From the NCBI RefSeq assembly GCF_001746835.1, contig NZ_CP016094.1, positions 1,302,001-1,366,000 of the forward strand: a stretch of DNA of 64,000 bases, in the 5' to 3' direction. Shown one piece after another: positions 56,815 to 64,000 of this stretch. Each line of letters begins with the position of its first letter. The first letter of the stretch is position 1. The position numbers and the translations under genes are program-made. The stretch is from Lacunisphaera limnophila. GTDB taxonomy: Bacteria; Verrucomicrobiota; Verrucomicrobiia; Opitutales; Opitutaceae. The notes below the pieces were generated by a model. That model did no database searches, was not told where the DNA came from, and worked only from the letters and a program-made list of their open reading frames with translations.

Positions 56815-59800
56815 GTGAATCCGGATTTTCCGTCATACTGGCGGTCGCTTTCCCACCCCATCCCTGTGCGCCTGATCCTGCCTGCGCCCTGTCTCCGCTT
56901 ACTCCCCCTGCTCCTGTTGGCCGGCGGGTTGGGGCTGACGGTGCCGCTCCGGGCGGAGGAGCTGCCGCGCATCACCGATCCGGCCTGGATCTGGGCGATG
57001 CCGACCGAGCAAAAAGCCCGGCCGCATCCGCTCCGCCTCGAGGGTCGGGTCCAATACTTCGATCCGAGTTTCAAGATGATGTGGCTCGAGAGCAACGGGG
57101 TGAGCACCTATGTCCAGCTCTCCGCGCGGACCCCGCCCCTGCGCACCGGCCAGCAGGTCGTGATCGAGGGCACGATCGTGCCGCACGACGGACTGGACCG
57201 CGACCGCATCCAGGTCACCGTGCGGGAGGAGCACCGTCCGGTGACCCCGCTCGACCTGAGCGGTCCCATCAACGACATCGTGAACCTCGGCGGGCGCATC
57301 GTGCGGCTGCAGGGCTACGTCAACAGCCAGCAACTCATCGACGACCAGCATGTCCTGCTGAACCTGCTGTACGAAAACCGCCTCGTCACCTGCTGGTTCC
57401 CGCCCGACAACCCCCAGCGCCTGCCGGACCTGCAGGGAAAAATGGTCCGCGTGACGGGGCTGTACTCCGGCCGCTTCGACCCGACGAACACGCGCATGAC
57501 GATCGAGATCTGGGCGGCGGCGGAAGCGGGGATCGAGGTGCTGGGCGCGTTGCCGGACGATCCGCGGTTCAACCAGACGCTCACGCCGATCGGGGAGATC
57601 AACCGCCACGCCAGCGGGACCGAACTGCGGGTGCGGGGCCGGCTCGAGGCCCAGCGCCAGGGGGAGAGGCTCGTGCTGCGGGATTCCACCGGGCAGGTGG
57701 AAATCCTTTCGCAGCAGTTTGACCGCCTGGAACCGGGCGATCTGGTCGACGCGGTGGGCCGGGTGGCGCAGACCGAGGGCTGGATCCTCACCGGCGCGCT
57801 TTACCGGCGCGTGGTGGAGCCAGCCGTGGCCGGCCCGAGCCTGGCCGACCGGTCGGCCCTCACCCGCATCGCCGAGATCCTGGCCCACGGCCGGGCCGAG
57901 CTGGCCGCCGGCCTCGCGGTCGACCTGACGGGCATGGTCACCTGGTCGCTGCCCGACCCGAATTTCGACATCCTGTTCCTGCAGGACACCACCGGCGGCA
58001 TCCGGGTGCGTTACGACAAGGCGAAGACCGGGGTCATCCACTACGGGAAATATTTCAACATCAAGGGTGTCACCCGCGCCGGCCCGACCGCCCCGGAGGT
58101 GGAGCTGCAGACCTACGTGGATCTCGGTTCCATGAGCCACCCGCGGCCGCGGATCATCACGCTGGAAACGGCGCAGACCGGCGCGGCCGACGGCGAGTGG
58201 GTGGAGCTCCGCGGCTTCCTGCGCCGCACGGACTCCGAGGGCGACTGGCGCTGGATCCGCGTCACCACGCCGACCGGGGAATTCACCGGCCACCTGCAGT
58301 CCCCGGTCAACTTCGTGGCCAACCCCGGCTCCCTCATCCGCGTGCGCGGGGTCTGCGACGTGATCCCGGGCGCCCCCGGCCAGCCGAGCAGCGTCACCCT
58401 GCGCGTCCCGTTCCTGCATGACATCACCATCGAGCGGGACGCGCCGGCGAATTATTATGACCTGCCGCGCCGCGCGCTGGAGGATCTGGAAAAGATCGGG
58501 ACCGCGGGCGATATGCAGCGGGTGCGGGTCACCGGCACGGTGGTGCATGCGGTGCCGGGCCGGCAGCTTTACCTCCAGGAAGGATCCACCGGCTTGCTGG
58601 TGCTCAGCGCGGACAACCAGGAGGTGCAGCCGGGGGACCGGATCGAGGCCGTGGGCATCCTCGGGCGCGAGGGCGGGCACACCGTCCTGCGTGAAGCCGT
58701 GTTTCGCCGGACGGCCTCGGGGGCGGCGCCGGTGCCGGAGGATCTGGCCGATGTTGGCATCCTTGATCCGAACAAGGATTTCCGGCTCGGCCGCGTGCGG
58801 GGCACGCTGCTGGCGGTGTTCCATGAGCCGACCCGCAGCCGGCTGACGCTGCAGCAGGGCCCGATGATCTTTGATGTGCGGCTGGAACGGCCGGAAGGCA
58901 CGCCGCCGCCGCCGCTGGAACTCACCGCCGAGCTGGCGGTCACCGGCATCTACAAGGTGACCTTTGATGATGCGCGGATGGCCCGGGGTTTTGAGCTGCT
59001 GGCGCGTTCGCCAGCCGACATCGTCGTCACGCGGCCGGCCCGGCTTTGGACGGTGCGCCGGGCGTTGGCCGTGGCGGGCCTCCTCGGCGGCTGCGTGCTG
59101 CTCGGGACCGCCTGGATTACGATGCTGCGCCGCCGGGTCCGGGCGCAGACGGAGGTCATCCGGCAGCATCTGGAGCAGCGGGCCCGGCATGAGGCCGGGG
59201 TGCAGAATGCCGCCCGGCTCGAATCACTCGGGGTGCTGGCGGGCGGCATCGCCCATGATTTCAACAACCTGCTCACGGTTTTCATGGGCAACGTGTCCCT
59301 GATGAAGTTGTCCCCGTCGGTCATGGCGACCGAGGCCCCGCGCGTGGCGGAGATCGAGCGCGGCCTCCTGCGGGCGCGGGATCTGGCGCGGCAGCTTCTC
59401 ACGTTTGCCAGCGGCGGCGAGCCGTTGTGTGTGCCGGTGGACATGGCGGCCCTTGTGCGCACCGCTGCGGCCAGTGCGTTGCGCGGTTCCCTTGTCGGCG
59501 CCGAGCAGGCGGGGGCGGTGGACCTGTGGCCCGGCCACGGGGACCACGACCAGCTGATGCAGGTCGTGCAGAATCTCGTGCAGAATGCGCGGGAGGCGAT
59601 GCCGGGGGGTGGCACCGTGCGCCTGGCGCTGGCTAATGAAACCATCCCGTCGGGTGCGTCCGGCGGCCTGGCCCCCGGCCGTTACGTGCGGCTGACCGTG
59701 AGTGATCAGGGCCCCGGGATTCCGGCGGCGGTGCTCCCGAAGATTTTCGATCCCTATTTCACCACCCGCCCCGGCGCGCGCGGCCTCGGTCTGGCCACGG

Positions 59801-60360
59801 TTTATTCGGTCATCACCCGCCATGGCGGCCGGGTGGAGGCGGCCTCACCCCCGGGGAGCGGCGCCGTGCTGACGTTGTGGTTGCCGGCGGTGCCCGCCCG
59901 GTCGGACCCGTCGGTTGAGGCGGCCCCGGCGCCGGGCCCCGGCGCCCCGGCCGCGGCGACCGAGACGACCAAACCGCGGGTCCTCTTCATGGACGACGAG
60001 GAGAGCCTGCGCGTGCTGGCCAGCGCGGTGTTGCGGCGCATGGGTCTCGATCCGGTCGCGGTGCCGGATGGGCAAAGCGCCCTGCGCGAGTTCAAGGAGG
60101 CCAGGAATGCCGGGCGGCCCTTTGCGCTTTTGATCATGGACCTCACGATTCCGGGCGGGATGGGCGGCAAGGAAACCATCGCCGCCGTGCGGCAGCTGGA
60201 TCCAGCGGTGCCGGCGATCGTGTCGAGCGGTTACTCCAGTGATCCCGTGATGGCGAACTACCAGGGCCACGGCTTCCAAGCCGTGGTGCCCAAGCCGTTC
60301 GACGTGGCCGCGCTGTCGGCGGCGGTCTGCCGGTTCATCCCCCAGGCGAAGCCGATGTGA
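56815..60360 (+). CDS. Large hybrid sensor histidine kinase with receiver domain
   Basis: Signalling protein of 1181 residues (GTG start). After an N-terminal signal/anchor (LLPLLLLAGGLGLTVPLRA) come about 690 extracytoplasmic residues that repeat a beta-rich pattern of the type LRLEGRVQYFDPSFKMMWLES and LQGYVNSQQLIDDQHVLLNL, perhaps OB-like folds in series. A membrane helix lies near 748-772. The kinase follows: His814 in GGIAHDFNN, N-box LVQNLVQNAREAM, and SDQGPGIP. The C-terminal receiver (1056-1180) has acidic MDDEES, Asp1109 in LLIMDLTIPGG, and the Lys in VVPKPFD. There is no output domain, so it must signal onward. Signal unknown. Confidence 0.88.
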   Translation: MNPDFPSYWRSLSHPIPVRLILPAPCLRLLPLLLLAGGLGLTVPLRAEELPRITDPAWIWAMPTEQKARPHPLRLEGRVQYFDPSFKMMWLESNGVSTYVQLSARTPPLRTGQQVVIEGTIVPHDGLDRDRIQVTVREEHRPVTPLDLSGPINDIVNLGGRIVRLQGYVNSQQLIDDQHVLLNLLYENRLVTCWFPPDNPQRLPDLQGKMVRVTGLYSGRFDPTNTRMTIEIWAAAEAGIEVLGALPDDPRFNQTLTPIGEINRHASGTELRVRGRLEAQRQGERLVLRDSTGQVEILSQQFDRLEPGDLVDAVGRVAQTEGWILTGALYRRVVEPAVAGPSLADRSALTRIAEILAHGRAELAAGLAVDLTGMVTWSLPDPNFDILFLQDTTGGIRVRYDKAKTGVIHYGKYFNIKGVTRAGPTAPEVELQTYVDLGSMSHPRPRIITLETAQTGAADGEWVELRGFLRRTDSEGDWRWIRVTTPTGEFTGHLQSPVNFVANPGSLIRVRGVCDVIPGAPGQPSSVTLRVPFLHDITIERDAPANYYDLPRRALEDLEKIGTAGDMQRVRVTGTVVHAVPGRQLYLQEGSTGLLVLSADNQEVQPGDRIEAVGILGREGGHTVLREAVFRRTASGAAPVPEDLADVGILDPNKDFRLGRVRGTLLAVFHEPTRSRLTLQQGPMIFDVRLERPEGTPPPPLELTAELAVTGIYKVTFDDARMARGFELLARSPADIVVTRPARLWTVRRALAVAGLLGGCVLLGTAWITMLRRRVRAQTEVIRQHLEQRARHEAGVQNAARLESLGVLAGGIAHDFNNLLTVFMGNVSLMKLSPSVMATEAPRVAEIERGLLRARDLARQLLTFASGGEPLCVPVDMAALVRTAAASALRGSLVGAEQAGAVDLWPGHGDHDQLMQVVQNLVQNAREAMPGGGTVRLALANETIPSGASGGLAPGRYVRLTVSDQGPGIPAAVLPKIFDPYFTTRPGARGLGLATVYSVITRHGGRVEAASPPGSGAVLTLWLPAVPARSDPSVEAAPAPGPGAPAAATETTKPRVLFMDDEESLRVLASAVLRRMGLDPVAVPDGQSALREFKEARNAGRPFALLIMDLTIPGGMGGKETIAAVRQLDPAVPAIVSSGYSSDPVMANYQGHGFQAVVPKPFDVAALSAAVCRFIPQAKPM

Positions 60361-60387
60361 GCGGAGCCGGCCGCGGGCCGGCGTATG

Positions 60388-61065
60388 TTACGGGGTCGGA
60401 GTTACGGCGATCGTCTCGGTGCGGGTCGTGGTCTTGCCGTCCGGGCCGGTGACTTCGATGAGGCGAGTGACCGATCCGTCCGCATTTTTCTTCGTCAGCA
60501 CGACGCGCTCGGCGCTCTTGCCGTCCGGGCCGGTGGCGGTCTGCGTCTTGGTCTGCTGGCCGTTTTCGCGCGCCACCGTGCCGGTCGTCGTCACCGTCTG
60601 GCCGGCGGCGTTGGTGACACTCCCCGTGGTTGTCCGGCCGTTCTCGGTCTTGGTGGCGGTGTTCTCGAAGGTTTGGGTCCGGTCGTTGAAACCGGTGCGG
60701 CTGCCCGTGGTGGTGAGGGTACCGTCCTCGTTCTTGACCGAGGTGCTGTTCACCGTGGCCGTTTTGCCCTCGGGCCCCGTGGTGGTGCGCGCCGTGGATC
60801 CGGTGCCCGTCGCCTTGTCCCACTTGCGTTCCGACTGGTGGGTGGCGGTTTTGCCGTCCTGGTTGGTGACGGAGCCCTCCCGCGTTTGCCGTCCCTTTTC
60901 GCGCGTGGTCGTGCCCTCAAAGGTGCCCGACTTGCCGCTCCCGGTGGAGTAGATGCCGTTTTGCTGCTTGGTGCGGGCTTTCTTATCGGCGGCAAAGGCG
61001 GGTTGGGAGAGGAGGCTGGCGGCCAGGCCGGCCGCGAAGAGAACAACGAGGGAGGACTTCTTCAT
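60388..61065 (-). CDS. Secreted Thr/Gly-rich repeat protein
   Basis: Preprotein of 225 residues with signal peptide (LVVLFAAGLAASLLSQPAFA). The mature part is built from degenerate repeats of about 20-25 residues with the theme GxVTNxxGxTxTxxG and TxTGPDGKT (TGPEGKTATVNST, TGPDGKSAERVV, TGPDGKTTTRTE). It is hydrophilic with no Cys. The repeats suggest an extended beta-structure on the surface or in the periplasm. No enzyme motif. Convergent with the sensor kinase gene. Confidence 0.75.
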   Translation of the reverse strand: MKKSSLVVLFAAGLAASLLSQPAFAADKKARTKQQNGIYSTGSGKSGTFEGTTTREKGRQTREGSVTNQDGKTATHQSERKWDKATGTGSTARTTTGPEGKTATVNSTSVKNEDGTLTTTGSRTGFNDRTQTFENTATKTENGRTTTGSVTNAAGQTVTTTGTVARENGQQTKTQTATGPDGKSAERVVLTKKNADGSVTRLIEVTGPDGKTTTRTETIAVTPTP

Positions 61066-61150
61066 GGTGGATAGTGTGCGGGAGAGACGCCGCCACCGGG
61101 AGCCAAAGTTTCCTCGCGCCTGTTAAAAACCTACAAAACGAGGCCGGGTT

Positions 61151-61441
61151 TCATTCAAAAGTAACAGCGGCCGGGGCCAGGACGAGCACGCGGGATGTTT
61201 CAGGCGCCACCAAGCGGTAAGCGCGGCGCCGTGGCACCACCAGCATTTCGCCGGGGGCGAGCGAGACCGGTCCCTCGCGGAATTCCACCTGTACGCCCTC
61301 GGTCTGCGCCTGGATGAGCACGTCGCCCTCCTCGTGTTGCCACCAGGGCGTTTCGCCGGCCGGGGTCAGCAGGTGGAGGGATTGGCCGTTCAGCTTGGCC
61401 AGCTGCGCCGGTTCCCCGTCGGCGGTGAAGGTGGCCGGCAG
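61151..61441 (-). pseudogene. Cupin-like reading frame without a normal start, joined to the M48 gene by a frame break
   Basis: Translating the minus strand gives LPATFTADGEPAQLAKLNG, then TPWWQHEEGDVLIQ and EGPVSLAPGEMLVVPRRRAYR, a clear small beta-barrel (cupin-like) sequence ending at 61151. The frame has no ATG, GTG or TTG upstream of this domain; CTG at 61441 is the nearest near-cognate start. It overlaps the 3' end of the M48 peptidase gene in another frame. Adding one base in the run of six C near 61477-61482 (minus-strand reading) would fuse the two into one frame. Either a CTG-started overlapping gene, a frameshifted fusion, or a sequencing error. Confidence 0.55.
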
Positions 61442-62298
61442 GGCGCGCGGCGGCGGCGGCGTGGCCGGGGGGCGGGCTCGTCGGGCAGGCGCTGGAGGCG
61501 CTCGCCCAGCGGGGGGTGCGTGGCGAACATCGTCCGCCGATCCTCGCCGGTCTGGCGGAGCCCGGCCAGCACGGCGCGCAGGCCGCCGGGAGCGAAGCCG
61601 TTGCTGACGGCCAGGAGTCGGCCCTCGCGGTCGGCCTCGTATTCCGTCGGGGCGTCGAAGCCGGTCTCGATGATCGCCTTGGCCAGGGCGCCCAGGTCCA
61701 CGCCGAGCTCGCGGTTGGCTTCCTCGACCTGACTGTTCAGTTCGCGGGCGTCGCTGCTGCGCTTGAGCAGGAGGCTCTTGCCGCCGGCGGCGGCCTCGTT
61801 GCGCTCGACGATCTTCAGTGCGTGCCGCTGGGTGATGTGGGCGATCTCATGGCCGAGGATGCCGGCGAGCACATCGTCGCTGTCCGCGCGCTCATAGAGC
61901 CCGCGGGTGATGAAGACGTAGCCGCCGGGGGCGGAGAAGGCGTTGACGGAGTCGGAGGCGAGCACGGCGAAGCGCCACTCGAGGTCGGGCCGGTCGGAGA
62001 ACTGCGCGAGGGCGCGGCCCACAAGGTTGACGTGGCGCAGGACGTCGGGATCGCGGTCGAGGCCGCCGTACTTCGCGATGATCTCGAGCGCCACGGCGTC
62101 GCCAATGTTGCGCTCCTCCACGGGGCCGATGCCGGTGACGCCCTTTGCCACCTTCGCGGCGTCCTTGCCGGTGTCGAGGCCCTGCTTGAGTTTGTCGAGT
62201 CCCTTGGAAAGTTTGCCGAAATCGAGCTGCGCGGAGGCGGGGACGCCGGCCAGCAGCAGGGTGGCGGCGAGGCCGAGGAGAGATAGGCGGGCGTTCAT
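61390..62298 (-). CDS. M48-family zinc metallopeptidase, periplasmic
   Basis: Periplasmic Zn-dependent peptidase of about 302 residues (start ATG 62298). Signal peptide (LSLLGLAATLLLAGVPASA), then GGYVFITRGLYERADSDDVLAGILGHEIAHITQRHA with the HExxH zinc motif, and later EYEADREG, the third ligand, then FATHPPLGERLQRL. This is the BepA/Oma1-like pattern of outer-membrane quality-control peptidases. The last 30 residues in this frame are Arg/Pro-rich and unlike the family, which supports a frame break near 61480. It overlaps the preceding SH3-like gene by 4 bp. Confidence 0.88.
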   Translation of the reverse strand: MNARLSLLGLAATLLLAGVPASAQLDFGKLSKGLDKLKQGLDTGKDAAKVAKGVTGIGPVEERNIGDAVALEIIAKYGGLDRDPDVLRHVNLVGRALAQFSDRPDLEWRFAVLASDSVNAFSAPGGYVFITRGLYERADSDDVLAGILGHEIAHITQRHALKIVERNEAAAGGKSLLLKRSSDARELNSQVEEANRELGVDLGALAKAIIETGFDAPTEYEADREGRLLAVSNGFAPGGLRAVLAGLRQTGEDRRTMFATHPPLGERLQRLPDEPAPRPRRRRRAPCRPPSPPTGNRRSWPS

Positions 62299-62789
62299 TG
62301 GTAGGCCCCCTTGCGGTTCGCCTGCAGGTAGGTCTCGACCTCGTCCAGCGTCAGTTCGGCGCAGGCGGCGAGGAGCCACTCCAGATCCGCCTGGGCGGAC
62401 TCCAGGTTGTTGCCGGTGGCATAGGTGGCGGCGGCGGGCGCCAGCGGGCGGGCGGCGGCGGTGGCCGTCGTCTGGCTGGCGAGCTGCGGCACGCCGTCGA
62501 GCAGGCCCTTGACCTCGGCGGGCTTGGTGGCCGTGACGTTGCCCCGGAACACCCAGCCGGCGGCGGCGCCCTCACTGACGCGGAGCCACGCGCCGGAGAC
62601 CTCCGCGATGGTGAGCTTGCGGCCGTAGGGCAGGGTGGCGGCGGCCTCGGCCAGCGGCTGCGGTGCGGCGAGCAGCACGGTCTCCTGGCGTTTGGTGTAG
62701 ACGAAGCCGCCAGCCTCGAAGGCGGCCACGGCGGAGGTGGTGAGCAGGCCGGCCAGCATCAGGCCGGACCAAGGGGTGGGCGTTTTCAT
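62295..62789 (-). CDS. Secreted SH3-like domain protein
   Basis: Preprotein of 164 residues (start ATG 62789), signal peptide SGLMLAGLLTTSAVAAFEA. The mature N-terminus (VLLAAPQPLAEAAATLPYGRKLTIAEVSGAWLRVSEGAAAGWVFRGNV) is a bacterial SH3-type domain with the closing GWVFxGN. The C-terminal helix region ends CAELTLDEVETYLQANRKGAYQ. It overlaps the genes on both sides by 4 bp, so cyclase, SH3 protein and peptidase are translated together. SH3 domains of this type often bind peptidoglycan or partner proteins. Confidence 0.8.
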   Translation of the reverse strand: MKTPTPWSGLMLAGLLTTSAVAAFEAGGFVYTKRQETVLLAAPQPLAEAAATLPYGRKLTIAEVSGAWLRVSEGAAAGWVFRGNVTATKPAEVKGLLDGVPQLASQTTATAAARPLAPAAATYATGNNLESAQADLEWLLAACAELTLDEVETYLQANRKGAYQ

Positions 62790-64000
62790 TTTGAATCCAG
62801 GGAAATGACGGGTTCCCAATCGGGTGGGGGCGGGGAAGTGAGGAAGGTCGTCGCGGTGTCGTGCCAGCGGGCGGTGCTCAGGTCGTCCGGCCGCAACGCG
62901 AGCGCACGAGCGAGCGCGGCGACGGCGGCGGCGAAGTTCCGGTCGACCAAGGCGGCATAACCCGTGCGGTAGGCAACGACAAATTCCTGTTCGTCGGGCG
63001 GGAGCGTTCCGCGGGCCCCGTGCAGGGTGTGCACCTCGACGGCCTGAAGCTTGCCCTTCACGCGCAGGCGCGCCAGCGGCCGGGTTTCCATGGTCGCCTG
63101 GACGCGCCGGGCGGTTTCCTCGCCGAGGAGGATGCCGGTGCCGAAGGCCTTGTTGGCGCCCTCGAGGCGGGAGGCGAGGTTCACGGTGTCACCCATCACG
63201 GTGTATTGCTTTTTGCGGGAGGAGCCGAGGTTGCCGACGATCATCTCGCCGGTGTTGAGGCCGATGCGGACCTCGAGGTGGACGCCCACCTTGGCCGCGT
63301 AGCGGGCGTTGATGCCGACGAGGGCCTGCCGGGCCTCGAGCGCCGCGCGACAAGCCGCGAGCGGGTGGTCGGGCAGGGTCTGCGGGGCGCCGAGCACGGC
63401 CATCACGGCGTCGCCGATGTATTTGTCCACGTAGGCGCCGTGCCGGTGCAGGCATTCGCTCGTTTCGTCGAGGTAGGCGTTGACCACCGTGACCATCTGC
63501 TCGGGCGGCAGTTTCTCGGAGAGATCGGTGAAGCCGGCGAGGTCGGAGAAGAACACCGTAGCCTCGCGCCGCTCCCCGGCGAGCTGCAGCGACGCGGGGT
63601 TGCGCACGAGTTCGGCCACGACGCCGGGGTCCACGTAGGCGCCGAACATGGCCTGGATGGCGCGCTTGCGGCGCTGCTCGCGCCAGAAATTCTCCGCCAC
63701 GACACCGAGGAGCACCAGCCCGATGGCGGCCAGCGGCGTCGCGGGGGGCAGGAACCAGCCCGCGGCCAACGCCGCGTAGGAGCCGCCGAGCAGCGTGGCG
63801 GCGACCAGGGCGGCTGCGGAGGCCGGGGCCACGAGCGAGTGGAGCTTGCGACCCGCGACCAGCACCACACTGCCGGCCAGCAGTGCGGCGCCCAGGATCG
63901 CCGGCCAGCCCAGGGCGGTGATGAAGCCGCCGGTGGCCAGGTTGGTCCAAGCCGTCCAATGCAGGAGGACGCCCGGCTCCACGCGGCCGATCGGCAGCGG
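62786..64000 (-). CDS. Class III adenylate/guanylate cyclase, CHASE2-type, 5' end beyond window
   Basis: Membrane cyclase; the visible 405 residues are its C-terminal part. The segment PGVLLHWTAWTNLATGGFI matches the end of a CHASE2 sensor domain, followed by three membrane helices (LGWPAILGAALLAGSVVLV, AAALVAATLLGGSYAALAAGW, LAAIGLVLLGVVAENF). The catalytic domain is complete: VFFSDLAGFTDLSEK with the first metal Asp, YVDKYIGDAVMAVLGAP with the second, and IGLNTGEMIVGNLGSSRKKQYTVMGDTVNLASRLE. A short TPR-like end follows (YAALVDRNFAAAVAALARAL). The frame runs off the window, so the start is unseen. Confidence 0.9.
   Translation of the reverse strand, partial: PLPIGRVEPGVLLHWTAWTNLATGGFITALGWPAILGAALLAGSVVLVAGRKLHSLVAPASAAALVAATLLGGSYAALAAGWFLPPATPLAAIGLVLLGVVAENFWREQRRKRAIQAMFGAYVDPGVVAELVRNPASLQLAGERREATVFFSDLAGFTDLSEKLPPEQMVTVVNAYLDETSECLHRHGAYVDKYIGDAVMAVLGAPQTLPDHPLAACRAALEARQALVGINARYAAKVGVHLEVRIGLNTGEMIVGNLGSSRKKQYTVMGDTVNLASRLEGANKAFGTGILLGEETARRVQATMETRPLARLRVKGKLQAVEVHTLHGARGTLPPDEQEFVVAYRTGYAALVDRNFAAAVAALARALALRPDDLSTARWHDTATTFLTSPPPPDWEPVISLDSK

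Noticed and set aside
1..64000. tRNA or rRNA genes, including a tRNA as the transposon target
   Set aside because: I did not recognise any cloverleaf or conserved rRNA stretch; the transposon's neighbour at the right end is clearly the gnd 3' end.

Overview
The window looks like a chromosomal segment of a GC-rich, Gram-negative member of the Verrucomicrobiota, most probably the Opitutaceae. This is an inference from the gene families and their arrangement (a TonB receptor with GH13 enzymes and an SLC45-type sugar porter, B. subtilis-type NadA, AmpG-like porter, many lipoproteins and RND pumps), because there is no rRNA in the window. No tRNA or CRISPR array was recognised.

Left flank (1-15.7 kb): nadC (cut by the window edge) and nadA for NAD synthesis; an AraC-type regulator; then a starch/maltodextrin locus with a TonB-dependent receptor, 4-alpha-glucanotransferase, SLC45/GPH-type sugar porter and secreted alpha-amylase in one leftward run, and a second secreted GH13 amylase diverging from it. 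Together these genes would cut starch outside or in the periplasm, import maltodextrins and remodel them. The gaps of this locus carry a dispersed palindromic repeat. An OhrR-type regulator divergent from a chloroperoxidase-like hydrolase and a secreted ACT-domain protein follow.

Centre (15725-48500): a 32,776-bp Tn7-like transposon. Its ends match at 23 of 26 positions in inverted orientation and carry TnsB-type repeats (spaced at the left end, three abutting 21-bp units at the right end). It has tnsA-tnsB-tnsC-tniQ joined by 4-bp start/stop overlaps. The right end lies 15 bp beyond the stop codon of gnd, which suggests that the TniQ/TnsD protein uses the 3' end of gnd as attachment site. 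The cargo is (i) a CD-NTase plus SLATT two-gene CBASS-like defence module next to the left end; (ii) a block of poorly known genes with a divergent XRE regulator and twin operators; and (iii) a ~20-kb metal-resistance island: a cnrYXH-like ECF sigma/anti-sigma/sensor operon, two RND efflux systems, several small periplasmic Cys/His-rich proteins, and a Zn/Cd-type P-type ATPase. Three near-identical ECF promoters (one autoregulatory, two in front of duplicated secreted microprotein genes) define a self-contained sigma regulon.

Right flank (48.5-64 kb): gnd, two membrane proteins, dnaN, pssA with an upstream RelE-like gene, threonine ammonia-lyase, an AmpG-like porter, a large hybrid sensor kinase with a long extracytoplasmic beta-rich region, a Thr/Gly-rich repeat protein, and an operon of a class III adenylate cyclase (cut by the window edge), an SH3-like secreted protein and an M48 peptidase whose 3' end shows a probable frame break into a cupin-like frame.
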